Assembly (NCBI RefSeq): GCF_019649055.1
Contig: NW_026570290.1
Location: 372,001-436,000, forward strand
DNA length: 64,000 nucleotides
Source of the DNA: Paramacrobiotus metropolitanus
Lineage: Eukaryota > Tardigrada > Eutardigrada > Parachela > Macrobiotidae
Reading direction: 5' to 3'
Shown: in pieces, positions 42,646 to 54,015 of the stretch
How positions within the stretch are numbered: position 1 is the stretch's first letter
Layout: each line of letters opens with the position of its first letter
Notes under the pieces: generated by a model
The model's database searches: none
What the model saw: the letters and a program-made list of their open reading frames with translations, nothing else
What the model was told of the DNA's origin: nothing
Program-made: the position numbers and the translations under genes

Positions 42646-42694
42646 ACCGGGCGCATAGAATTTAGCTTTGCGCCCCGAATGTCCGGGCGCAGAA
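42629..42694. repeat. Pair of GC-rich hairpins
   Basis: CTATGCGCCC...GGGCGCATAG (10-bp stem) is followed 10 bp later by TGCGCCC...GGGCGCA (7-bp stem). The two loops differ, so it is a repeated hairpin rather than a plain duplication. Confidence 0.7.
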
Positions 42695-43078
42695 ATATCG
42701 GCGATTTGCTATTTTCCGAAGGTTTTTTATGTTGTATTTGGCTTCTTTTATTGTATTTATTTAACAACTCCATTTTTCTGTTATATTGTCATAAACAGGG
42801 CAGCTTACATATACCCCAGCCTGTCAATTTATTGGCTTTAATGCGGACTACGGCAACAACAGCGACGATGCGTAATTATTAAGATTTATTTGAGCACTAG
42901 ATGAAGACACTAGCACCGGAACATGCGTCACCGGGCAATTGACTCCGTCGTCCTTGCTGAAGCCAACCCCAGTCTTCTCTCAAAAGAATGTGGAATGTGG
43001 CAAAGCAAAAACGAATAACAAGCAAGAATGAATATTTTGCATGTCGTGAAATTACAATGGAACTGACGATGGACCAGG

Positions 43079-43647
43079 TTACTGTATTCGCTCGCACATC
43101 TTGAACCACAGAGTTTGTGTACGGGAAAAACGCGCATTCAATATACACACTCTAACCGGGCCAAACGCGCGATTCTCGATTTGATAAATTTCTGATGTCT
43201 TTGCAACATCTGGTCTGGAGAACTTCTTGAATATTAAAAAAAAATTAGAGCTCTAACAATTTTAATCATGTTTATGCTCAATAGCAGCCATTAACATACA
43301 GCTTTGCCGTATGCACGAGTTACAAACTGATTTGTTGTGGTTTTTGGGGTACCCCTGGAGGGGGATGGGTACGTTCAGCGTCAACATTCTTGATGGCGAT
43401 GAACCACAGAACAATTCGAGCTTTCAGCTGCGGAACCTTTTTTTCCAGAGTGAACTGCTACAGTATTTAAATGAAAAGTCTTGGTTCATTGGACAAATTC
43501 ACAAGAAGAACTGTTCATCTTGAAACCAAATGAGCAATATTTCGTAGTCGTGCATTTTGCCCGGTTAGAGTGTGTATATTGAATGTGTGTTTTTCCCGTA
43601 CACAAACTCTGTGGTTCAAGATGTGCGAGCGGATACAGTATTTGGGC
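43079..43647. repeat. Inverted repeat, ~90-bp arms
   Basis: 43079-43168 (TTACTGTATTCGCTCGCACA ... TCTAACCGGGCCAAA) is the inverted, slightly diverged copy of 43553-43647. The spacer is about 385 bp with no recognised gene. The right arm directly truncates the receptor fragment that ends at 43650, which fits a MITE-like insertion. Confidence 0.75.
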
Positions 43648-43653
43648 CTGGTC

Positions 43654-43990
43654 GTCCTACCAACGACCTTTTTCCCCGGGAATACGGTAGTACACGGCAT
43701 CCAGGATCTCTCCCGGTAAGAGAATAACATGAACGCAGAAGACCATGGACACACAAACACCCGCTGCGACCGCCATGGAGTGACGGTCGCGAAAGTATAT
43801 CGGCCAAAAATTTGCCGACGCACGCGTCAGGCTAATAAACAAATAAGCATGTACGGTTATGCCGGCGCGCGCGACAATCTGGATGAAGTAGATGTGCAAT
43901 CTGCATGCCGAAACGCCAATCGGCCAGTATGAATACGGCATGATCACGATTTTTAACGGGCCTTCAATGGCCACGTAGAGAGCATTGCTG
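43654..43990 (-). pseudogene. Rhodopsin-like GPCR fragment (TM2-TM4 region)
   Basis: After an acceptor-like TCTTCAG the minus frame encodes NALYVAIEGPLKIVIMPYSY, WPIGVSACRLHIYFIQIVAR, AYLFISLTRASANFWPIYFR, DRHSMAVAAGVCVSMVFCVH and LPGEILDAVYYR. That is TM2, an extracellular loop with Trp, the conserved TM3 Cys, TM3 with an R-A-x-A-x-x-x-P end, and TM4. Family-typical but isolated: the frame stops at the inverted repeat, and the following helices are not downstream. Probably a broken gene. Confidence 0.6.
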
Positions 43991-44075
43991 AAGAGCAACC
44001 GATTTCACATCATTACAGTATCACAATGTTTACTTACATGCCCTCCCACGAAGTTGGGTAATTCAACAAATAAAT

Positions 44076-44345
44076 ATGAAGAAGCGAGCCACATTACGAT
44101 CCGTATCATCAGATGCTGCGCCCCGAAAAAACCCATCAACTAACGAAGCTCGAGCTCGCAGAGCGCCTCCTCACCAACGGAAAAGGTCGATCGCGACCGT
44201 TTGTAGCAGCGACCTTGCTTACTCTGTGTGTCGTCATCTGCTGGTTTCCGTCGCTGGTCTATTGCAATATGATCTTAACTTTAATGCTGTTCTAGGGATT
44301 TGGGATCATTGGGATTTCGGCGAAGGTAAATGCACATGGCCATGA
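44076..44345 (+). pseudogene. GPCR fragment in the opposite orientation (TM6-like)
   Basis: The plus frame at 44113-44295 reads a basic loop (LAERLLTNGKGRSRP) into FVAATLLTLCVVICWFPSLV, a TM6 with the CWxP motif of class A receptors. It lies head-to-head with the TM2-TM4 fragment on minus, so either an inversion split one receptor or two relics abut. No TM7 follows. Confidence 0.45.
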
Positions 44346-44689
44346 AGATCGTTTTTACACCGATCCAGACTTCCACGATTTTTTTCTAATTTTAAAATGA
44401 ATTTTAAAATTTTTGAAATTCATTTTAAAATTTGAAATTTGGATTATGTGGTTTATCAACGCTACGTACAGACACGCGGGATCTGTGCCGTTAGAAAGTG
44501 CTATCACAATAATTTTAATGGAGGCCTTTATGGGAGCTGGTGTTACGTGCGGCAGGTTGTATGTCCGCGAACAGGTGGGATTACAGTACTTTTCTTTAGC
44601 GCAGTTTCATGTGATAGAGGAAGCGTAAGCGTTCCCTCTTCAGGCTGACATGACATATCCAGTTCGGCGCTTGCTGCAACAAGAACAAA

Positions 44690-45149
44690 GTCCCTCGAGG
44701 AGAAATGTGCTGTTTCAACGATTGTACCAAATAACAAATAAACCGGTGTAATTTCACAGTGTGCGGGATGGTTCGCGTCGACAGAGCCTTTGTTGGGACG
44801 GTATTTATTGAAATTGTTTAACACGATTTCAAAAGATTATTAGATGCGAAATGCAGTAAATTGAAGAGTGGTCTGCGTCGGGTGCAGTTAATATTTCAGC
44901 AATCTGGGATTTTTGCAGATGTTTGGGCTTCTTATCAGTTACGTCATTCTGATCATGCAGACCGGAGAGAAGAAGGGCCATTCCGAGCATTTCGAATGTC
45001 ACCTTATGCCGTCAAATCAATACGTCAATGCGTCTCCCGTACGTCAGTACAGCTTCAATACGTCATCATTACTGACAATAACCTGTACTCGTCAGTTTGA
45101 CTGTGGCTTAAGACGCACTGCGACTATTTTACTGTGTTGTGACTATTAA
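44690..45149 (+). pseudogene. Gustatory receptor-like exons 2-3 remnant
   Basis: 44690-44800 encodes LFQRLYQITNKPV then, one frame over, FTVCGMVRVDRAFVGT before a GT donor; this matches the exon 2 pattern LRRL.. .PVeFTa.N..., with a 1-nt insertion near 44748. Exon 3 begins after TTTTTGCAG at 44919 with MFGLLISYVILIMQTG, the family's C-terminal block (compare MFGILVTYILVIYQTN at 60548). No convincing exon 1 is seen upstream. Confidence 0.5.
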
Positions 45150-45413
45150 TACTGACAGCATTTTAATGGGTTGAGTTGTTTGCATGTTTCGTACTGTATC
45201 TAAGATTCTGTGGCGTGTCAGTTTTCACTCGCAAGCTATTTAGTATTTACTAACCTGTTTGTTTAATAAGCTAACATTGTTAATGGGATAGGAGGTTATT
45301 TGATTAAGAGAGCAGCAAAAAGCAATAAGCAAAAGTAGCACCAAACAAACCTAGTATCCCAGAGCGCTATGCAAAGAGCATCCACTGCCTAACACAGAAA
45401 ACGTTTGAATTAT
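45150..45413. other. Short non-coding gap
   Basis: Intergenic between the receptor remnant and the convergent LRR-like gene. Nothing recognised. Confidence 0.4.
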
Positions 45414-46653
45414 TTAGCACTTTAGATTGTAGCACTGAGTGTTATAAGAATACTGGGAGCCGTTCTTGGGGCGGATATTGTCCTTCACAAGTGGCCGAGC
45501 GCAATCAACACTAAGGACATCAGGAGATGATGCCCCCTGGATGAATATCCAGGGCGATTTGTAAGCTCCGACGGCGTACACTTCACCTGGTTGCTTGCTG
45601 GCAATGAGAGAGGGATTCTTCCTTAGGAAATTACGAAACCAGGCATATTTGCAGTCACAGTGCAGCTTTCGCACCCTTTCCACATCGCTGTCCTGCAGCG
45701 GGGCTCTGTCGGGACGGCCGATGGCCCGGTAGGTTTCCACTTGACCAATGCCAGTGTATGCGCCCGACTCCAGCACAAGTAGTTGCAGGTGCTTTAAATC
45801 GGTGAAAGTGTACGGCTCCATGTCTTCTATGCTGGACAGTTCGATGTAGATCATTTTTACTTGCGGCATGCGGGAGAAATCTTTCTTTTGTAGTTTTAGA
45901 CCCATACAGTGAAAGATACCGAAGCGGTACAGGTTCGGTAGCATTCCCACTTCGTACACGTTACCGGTAATTCTATCCGTGTAGCCCGTACAGCCTCTCA
46001 TTTTGATTTCGATAACTTGGTTACGGAATGGCTCGATAACGTCGGATTTGAGAATGTCCGGTGTGGGTCCACTGAAAGTCTCAACGCGTTCGAAATGAAT
46101 GGCCACGGGTCGGCGTGGACTGATTCGGCTGATATTCGTAGCGACTTCGATCATTTCCGGTCGGTCTAGTCCGGAGCCGCGACAGGTGAGCAACAAAAAG
46201 TTTTCTCCGAAATTCCCATCACAATTACCAGGCATGTCAGGAGTGCACGACATGGACCGCCACATGTTGCCGGTATCGCGTCGCATGGCGGCGTAGCTGC
46301 GACATTCTTCCCGGGTTATATTGTCGAGACGGTACGGCGATTCCGTTTGCGGCGTGGACGCAGCTGTCTTGTCGTCCGTTGCACTTGGTTGGTTGCAGTC
46401 AGTCTCGAGCTGATCGTCCAGAGCTACAAAACAATTTTGCACTTGCCTGACGTTGGTGTGAAATTATACGTGCACAGCATACTAACCATGAGCAGGAAAC
46501 AACTAGGGTAGGAAACAAAGGACGCCTCCGAACTCAGAAAATTCTCAATTTTGTAGAAGGACAGAATCATCAACATTGCAAATTTCGCTTACCGAGCAAG
46601 GGCGTTGTAATCACAGCCGCTGTAAATATAAGCAACAGCCACTTCTGCAACAT
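45414..46653 (-). CDS. Secreted leucine-rich-repeat-like protein (copy 1, intact)
   Basis: Two exons on minus, 46653-46593 and 46423-45414, with a 169-nt GT-AG phase-1 intron, encode 356 residues. Exon 1 is a signal peptide (MLQKWLLLIFTAAVITTPLL). The mature protein has a Cys-containing N-terminal region (ETDCNQ, EECRSYAAM, SCTPDMPGNCDG, LLTCRG), then weak leucine-rich repeats (MLPNLYRFGIFHCMGLKLQ, FSRMPQVKMIYIELSSIEDM, FTDLKHLQLLVLESG), and an LRR C-terminal cap (LHCDCKYAWFRNFLRKNP ... VDCARPL). LRRCT Cys pattern CxC...C is visible. Likely extracellular; partner unknown. A second copy lies at 48209-51291. Confidence 0.82.
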
Positions 46654-48208
46654 TCTGCGGCCGGTCAAGGAGCAAAGTTACGCACAGTTTTAACGCGGGA
46701 TAGAAAACACTGATACTGTTGCCTACCGCGAAATTGCTGCAACTGAATTTTAAAATTAATTTCCCTGTGATTATATTGTGTTCCACGATATAACTCCAAG
46801 GCACCGGTTGTTAACTAGTATCAGATTGTTCAGCGTTGGTCGCCAGCTTAATCTTTGAGCCGATCAGAATGTTGTTACTCCGTATGCGCTTCAAAAGAGT
46901 ACTATCACTTTAGCTGAAATGATATTAAATTTTTTGCTGCGGTGTAATTGGATATGCTGTTCTTGGTTGGACGGTTTACGGGAAGGCTTTTCACAGGTTC
47001 ACAGTGAAATTAAAGTGTCTTACATAAAAATCAGATAGCAACGTTATGAAAAAGCAAAATCCGTTCCCAGGCAGTCCATTTCACCTTTGATCACGCGCTT
47101 TGAGATGTTCCACACAAAGTCACAATCTTGTTGATTGAATTTTCTTTCTGTTGCAGGATACAAATTTGTTTCAATGTTTTCACCTTTTTCTTAGTGCATA
47201 AAAATAATTGCAAAAACGTACTTGAACTTCTTTGAAGAATTACAAGAAACTTCTCATGAGACGCAACGAAACGAAGTGTTTCCCATGCCGACAACTTCTA
47301 ACCATGAAAGGATAAATTCGATAATGCCGACAATTCTAAACGATATAAAACTAATAATTTATTTAGGCCTTTAATGGTATGAGACGGGAGTAGTCTTTTT
47401 ACACAAGATAATAATTATTGCACTTCTTGCACGTAACTGCACGTTGATGAAAGGTGCATTATCTGTTACCTGCCAGTACAGTTGTGTGTGACAGTTGTTA
47501 AAAATTATACAATCTTAAGAACAAACAGATCCAAAAAAGAACAGATCCAAACAATCTTAAGAACGACCACAGTATGTGTTTACCGCAGTTCTTTATGCGC
47601 TGATGTCCATTTAATTGTTTCGGCTTCATCCACGGTATTAGTAATCGTGTCTCGTCTGTAGTTGCGGTGGAATGAAAGGCGATTTTATTCGTCACCTACG
47701 AGTACGTATACTACAAAACTACTTTACAAAATCAGCTTAGCATCAGAGTGAACCATCTTACAGTTAGTTAAAGATATCGAGTAGCAGCGTAAATTGCATT
47801 GTGTAGAAAATACCATTAATATTAATTTGTAGTTGTAGTATAATAATTATAATATTATGTAAAGTAGTGAATGTACGTACAAAGGTCACGGTAATTATTG
47901 GTTAGCAACCTGTTTAACATGTTCTCGTACAGATATTAAAGTTCCTGTGGCTGTCACTATGTTGTATTACTAATTTACTATGTATAATAATTTTAATTGT
48001 CGTTTCCCTGTCTAGCTGACCAGTGTGATTTTAATAATAAAGCCTTACCAGTTACGCTACAGCGGTGGTAGATTAAACTGAAGAAGTGCAACAGCAACGG
48101 AAGCAGCACAGACGAAACTCACTATGCAAAAATGTTAATGCAAAAACAAAAAAGAACATCCATCCCCAAGCAAACAGTCCATCAACTACATGTAGTTTTA
48201 CGCATTTT
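46654..48208. other. Non-coding stretch between the LRR-like copies
   Basis: AT-rich, no exon recognised. A small direct repeat (AACAAACAGATCCAAAAAAG / GAACAGATCCAAACAATC) lies at about 47518-47560. Confidence 0.5.
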
Positions 48209-51200
48209 TTAACACTTTAAATTGAAGCAGGGTGAATTATAGGAATACAGGGAACCGTTGCTGCGGCGGATGTTGTCTATAACGAGGGGACGAGTGCAAT
48301 CGACACTAAGGACATCCGGTATCAAAGCGTTTTGAATGAATATCCATGGTGATTTGTAGGCTCCCACGGCATACGCTTCACCTGGTTGCTTACTGGCAAT
48401 GAGGGAAGGATTCTTCGTCAGGAAATTACGAAACCAGGCATATTTGCAGTCACAGTGCAGCTTTCGCACCCTTTCCACATCGTTGTCCTGCAGCGGGGCT
48501 CTGTCGGGACGGCCGATGCTGCGGTATGTTTCCACTTGACTAATGCCGGTGTATGCGCCTGACTCCAGCACCAGAAGCTGCAGATGCTTTAAATCGGTGA
48601 AAGTATATGGCTCCATGTCTTCAATGCTGGACAATTCGATGTAAATCATTTTGACTTGCGGCATTCGGGAGAAATCTTTTTTCTGCAGTTTTAGACCCAT
48701 ACAGTGAAAGATACCGAAGCGATACAGATTCGGTAGCATTCCCACTTCGTACACGTTGCCGGTAATTTTGTCCGTGTAGCCAGTACGGCCTCGCATTTTG
48801 ATTTCGATAACTTGGTTACGGAATGGCTCGATGACCTCGGATTTGAGGACGTCCGGTGTGGGTCCGCTCATACTCTCCACGCGTTCGAAATGGATGGCCA
48901 CAGGTCGGCGTGGACTGATTCGGCTTATGTTCATCGCGACCTCGATCATTTTCGGTTGGTCCAGTCTGGAACCGCGGCAGGTGAGCAGTAGGAAGTTCTC
49001 CCCAAAAGGCCCTTTACAGTCGTTAGGCATGTCGGGACTGCACGTCTTAGATCGCCACATGTTGCCGGTATCGCGTTGCATGGCGGCGTACCCACGTCAA
49101 AAAGTATTTTCTGAATTATATCGAAATACTATATTATATCGGTAGCCTCTCACAACATATATCCACGGCAAGATTTGGGCAGCCGGTTAGAAACCAGGTT
49201 TTATATCAGCACAAATTTTTATCGTAATTACTCGTACATCCTCTGGTCGACAAAGGCAAAACTTTTGTAAAAGCCAAAAATTTTTATGTTGTTAGTTTTT
49301 TCTGTATTGTTATAAAATATTAGTTACATTAACAGGTTAATATATCAAAACGGAAGCTCTGCTGGTCGTTTGGCACAAAATGTCTCAACATAACAACCCT
49401 GCTGTGCAATCAATAACGGGAATTATAGCTTCTGTGCAAAAACAAAAGTGTCGGTCGACCGACATAAATTACTAAAAATTGCAGCAATATTTGTATAGTT
49501 GCAATTCTTTTAAACACTGATAAACACTGATAAGAAAGGCAGTTGTTTACAAAATAATTAGCGTGCAAGTGCACGAGCGTCGGCAGTTAAACTTTTGCTG
49601 CAAAGCTTAGTCATTAAAAGCTGCTGTTATGCCTCCTCTGATTGGTTGAGCTTGTTACTTCAGCATTCACAGCACGTTCACGTTCAGCGCCGTTGTGCCG
49701 CCCTTGCTTCTGAAAAGTAACTTCAAAAACCACATTTTTAACTTTCTGAAAGTTTTGCTTTTTAATAATTATGATTCTGCTTAACCAGCTCAAGTTTTTT
49801 GTTATATGGCTGTCGACAGCCAGATCCATTTGTATCATTAACGTGAAGTTGTGAGCCATGATAGTGTTTATTCTGCAGAGCTGCCAGGCGCAGCGCGTCT
49901 TTGACAGTGCACGCAAGAACACGATCTCGGCTGTGAAGTTAACAAGACCCAAGGAAGTTTCTGCTGATCTTACGGTGAGACCATCATTGTCAGCCTCAGG
50001 TGTAAAACACTAGACTAACAAAAAATTTACTAGTATTCCAATCTTGAGTCAATTTTTTTGTTTACAGGTCGGTGGAAGGTGTTGCTCAACGGGAACAATA
50101 TGCATGAAGACATGCAGTAAGATAGCAGGTCCGTGCGTGATAACTGACCGTAAAAGACGGGCATTTCACTAACGGTTTTATTTAAAATGAGTTTACTGTA
50201 CAAAAAAAGATCGTGGCTAAATCTACTGTCAATAACATAATAAAGTATTTAAACTTCTTTAAAACGAACTTTCAGCAAAAATCTTGATTTTGCATTAGTG
50301 CATGTCGACATGCAAGCGTCCTTGAAATTTAGTTTTGAATTTTATGGCAAATAACCATTTTAATTGCCTATGGCGGTAAAATGACATTTATTTTATTTTA
50401 ATTAACAAAAAACAAAATTTCAAAACCAATATAGGTTTGTTGTTAGCAGTTTGTCAGTTTTAACTTGAAAGAACATGAAAATAAAGAAAAGTTTCTTAAA
50501 AGCTCTGAAAAAACTAATGTTTTTAATTTTGATAGTTATTTTGATGATTAATGATTACTGGTTTTTCTCCGCATAGTCGTTTGGAAGACTAATTCTAATT
50601 CTGTTGACGAGCAACTTCACTACAATTCATGTCATCATGCATGCTACACTGCTACACAGAACTAATTTTTCAAAGTGCAGAAAAATTCTTTCATGTCACT
50701 TGAGCGCAGCGGAACGTACACCAAAAATGTCGAATCTAATAGTGCTTTAAATGCGCTAATTAATTGTTTTGCAGGATGGATGTGCGACTGCCCTTTTGCG
50801 TTGTTTCCAAAATGCGGATTCGCCGTAGAAGGCATGGATGTCGACATTCAGAATTTACTGCTGACTGCTGCATGCTATCTTTTTAACGATTTTATGCTGA
50901 TTTGCTAGAAGCGTTTTTATTCATGGACTACAGTATTAGTTTTTGCGTGATGAACGTGTAAAGGATCGTGCTGTATTGCTAATGGCATCGCCGGTGTGCT
51001 TTAAAACAAGCTCGCTGTGATCTACCTGAATAAATATATTTTACATCTATTACTCATATCGAAATCGGTCATTTTGGTATAAATGTAAGAATTATTACAT
51101 GGCCTCTAATATCTACATGTAATTCAAAAGCTACCATTAAATTATATCAGAATTCTGACGAGGGGTAGCTGCGGCGTCTTGTGTTATATTGTCAGTGCGG

Positions 51201-51291
51201 TACGGCGATTCAGTTGGCGGCGTGGATGCAATTACCTTATCGTTGGTTGTACTGGTTTGGTTGCAGTCGGTTTCGAGCTGATCGTCCAGAG
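48209..51291 (-). pseudogene. Secreted LRR-like protein (copy 2), interrupted by a transposable element
   Basis: Exon 2 of this copy is split: 51291-51168 encodes the N-terminal portion (LDDQLETDCNQTSTTNDK), and 49090-48209 the rest (MWRSKTCSPDMPNDCKG to the end), about 90% like copy 1. Between them lies a 2,075-bp element (49091-51165). The frame of the 3' part is fully open, so disruption is by the insertion plus a small deletion near 51172. Its signal-peptide exon is not in the expected place on minus; a homologous exon lies inverted at 52468. Confidence 0.85.
49091..51165. mobile_element. DNA transposon-like insertion with TA target duplication, no transposase seen
   Basis: Comparing copy 2 with copy 1 shows the uninterrupted site GCGTAGCTGC. 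Here it reads GCGTA | CCCACGTCA... ...TGACGAGGGG | TAGCTGC, so TA is duplicated and the ends begin CCC[AC]CGTCA in inverted orientation. TIR similarity extends loosely through TTCTGAATTATAT on one side and TTCTGATATAATT on the other. TA duplication is typical of Tc1/mariner-like insertion. No transposase frame is recognised, so it is non-autonomous. Confidence 0.8.
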
Positions 51292-52467
51292 CTACGAAGG
51301 GAGAATTCATTAAATTTCTGAAATCAGGTAAGACAGAAAAAGGTACATTTCTCTGCGAAATTTGAGGATGCAATGCAGGATTTTTAAGACTTTTGGTAAA
51401 TACGTAAATTGCCAAACGGGTTTTAATAAAGAAAGTCATTTGCAGACTGAAAATAGAGACAAGCGTTTAAAAGAGTACAAGCAAATGAAACTACCGCAGC
51501 ACTTTACGTTTCATAACTATCCTTTAATTTTAAACCTATGTGGCGGCATCTTTTATTTGGTTCCAGATATTTGGTATGGGTTGTCTGCAATTATTTCTCA
51601 AATTGCTCGTCGGTGCCTAATGGAATATGGGCAGGCAGTCATGCACTACCCCAGGAGCGGCTTTGTAAAATGTAGTTGTAAGAATTGAGTAGATTCAAAG
51701 TCAGCGGACAGAATTGACCATTTCCATGAGTCCACATCCTTCACTAACCCTTAATACGAGTATGGTCTTTCTGTAATTATTTTTTCGCTTTGAACTGATA
51801 CTACGTGAACTCTATTTATGCATGTTCTGGAATGTGCTGCCATAATAAATTAGGTGTTATGTAGTTTTTTTCAGAAAGTATTTACCTCTTTCACGTTACA
51901 GCTGGCCGTTTACTGGAAAACTGGTTATGCACTTATTAATGCGCCGAATACTCTTGCAGCCGAATGCTTTTGCAGCGTCCTTCTATACTTAAATGTCTGT
52001 ACCACAAAGTTTGCCAGCGTATTACGATCTCAGAAATTCGAAAATATTAATTTTTTAGTTAAATGCAATTTTATTTAAAAAAAAACAAGTACGAGAATAC
52101 TATTATAAAATTTTAAAAAAATAGGATGTAAAACTTACAAAATATAACAATACATGAAAAAAATTTAGAATATAATACTGAATAATATTTTTTTAATAAA
52201 ATAATAATTAAAAAATATAATAAGTATCCTATTGTAGAATATTTCAAAAATAGTTTTTTTCATAAAATACTTACGCAATCATAATAAAAAAAGTATTTAA
52301 AACTTCAGAACCTGAAAAGGTAATCGCTCAGTGTACAGTGCACTATGCTTACATAGTTGCATGTACTGTTACACAACTTTGGTGCAACCTCAGTTTGTGT
52401 AAAGTACAAACATTTAAGGATTTGTTTCCGGTAAGCGAGAACGGTCTTGGAGCTATCGGGTTCCAAA
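51292..52467. other. Non-coding stretch
   Basis: AT-rich, with a long A/T-rich run at 52075-52300. The frame at 51362-51688 lacks support. Confidence 0.45.
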
Positions 52468-52531
52468 GTGAAACAGAAATGGCTGTTACTCGTATTTACA
52501 GTGGCTGCGATCATGACGACGCCCCTGCTAG
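52468..52531 (+). pseudogene. Relic signal-peptide exon of the LRR-like family, inverted
   Basis: The plus strand reads AAACAGAAATGGCTGTTACT ... CCCCTGCTAG followed by GTAAGC. This is the counterpart of exon 1 of copy 1 (KQKWLLLVFTVAAIMTTPLL against LQKWLLLIFTAAVITTPLL) with the same phase and donor. The start codon is GTG instead of ATG. It lies in the opposite orientation to copy 2 and no exon 2 follows on plus. Confidence 0.65.
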
Positions 52532-53505
52532 GTAAGCGGATGCTAGAACTAGAGATTAAATTTATATTATTACTACTTCGATAATTATAGAAGTACCATT
52601 TCTGTAACGCGGTAAATATCAAATGTACATGCAGTATACTAGTACGATGTACGCCTTGGCAGTTGGCACCCATGAGATTACAGTGGATGTATGTACTTCA
52701 GTGAAAAACTGGTGTGCAACGCTATTTATTGCGAGCAGCTAAGCCTATACCACTAACCAGTTGCCGCGTTACATTTAAAACATGGTCCATGTCTGTAACC
52801 TGTCGTTATATATTGCTTTTCGGGTAGCTCCAGGGGTGCGATAACTTTCATCAGAGGCTACCTACAATCTTTATTCCATTCAAAATTTTGTGGTATTATA
52901 TATTCCACGTACCTACTTCAAAGCCCGATAATTGTGATAATAATAACAGCAATGTGGTGTAGCCGATTATACAGTCCCAGACGCACCGGTTTGCCATTAC
53001 TACGGTTAAATTGCACCAATGTCTTCGGAAGCCTTAGATCTACTGTAGAGCCATATGAGCAATCTGTTTTCGATATCAGGCAACGATACAATCAGAAACA
53101 GGTCATTAATTTTCTGAAAGCCAGTTTAATTTTCTCTCGTCCGCTACGCATTTCCATTTGTAGGGGCAGACATGTTGCATTCGGTTTCCGGTTGTTTTAG
53201 TTTTTACAGCAAACATTATTCAGTATTTTGTCGACTTATAAAACAGGCCAGATTTACTATACTTTATCAGCTAAAGTTAGAACTAGAAAAAAAAAGAAAA
53301 GTTCGAGCAGGTGTGATATAATACATTGTTTTAGGCATTTCTGTGATACCATCTCCGACATCTAGTATAAGCTATACTTCGTAGTCCAACGTAATTAGTT
53401 TTTATATCCACTACGAGTAGTACGACAATAACATCACTTGCGCGTTAGCATTCGCCAATAGAAATTTTGTAATAGAAATGGTACTTCTATGTTCTATCTG
53501 TTTAG
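52532..53505. other. Non-coding stretch
   Basis: One frame (52934-53200) is open but has no recognised family. Nothing else seen. Confidence 0.4.
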
Positions 53506-54015
53506 GATTAACTACGAGTATATCAATACCGAAGTATATCAATACTTCGAATACTGCCTTATATGGGCTCCCCTTATATTACTCTCCCTTATCTGGGCTC
53601 CCGAGCAATATGAGCAACCCTCTACATGGGCGGTTACGTTATTACTCACACTTTCGCAGTTGTTATCAGTGTGTTATCACTGACTGAAAATTTTGATTTA
53701 TTTAAAATACTTATTTTGCCAGTAATTTTGTAGCATTTTTCAATTTGTTCATTGGCAGATTCGGTTGAAATTAATGGAAGAATATATATAAATAAAATAT
53801 ATAAATATAATTCGTATATTAAATTTCGGAATTCTTTGGTGGGCTTAATGGTAAATCCGATTGAAAGAAGTAGAAAAGGGTTCTACTATAAATCCGATAA
53901 ATTTAATTTGACGGGTGTTGCAAACTAGCCGGGAGCCCAGATAAGGGAGAGTAATATAAGGGGAGCCCATATAAGGCAGTATTCGAAGTACGAGTACTAC
54001 GAGTATGTCAATATC
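53506..54015. repeat. Inverted repeat (MITE-like), ~100-bp arms
   Basis: 53510-53612 (CTTCGAATACTGCCTTATAT, GGGCTCCCCTTATATTACTC) and 53915-54012 are inverted near-identical copies with a spacer of about 300 bp. The outer parts share TACGAGTATRTCAATA. No coding content. It looks like a non-autonomous foldback element. Confidence 0.75.
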
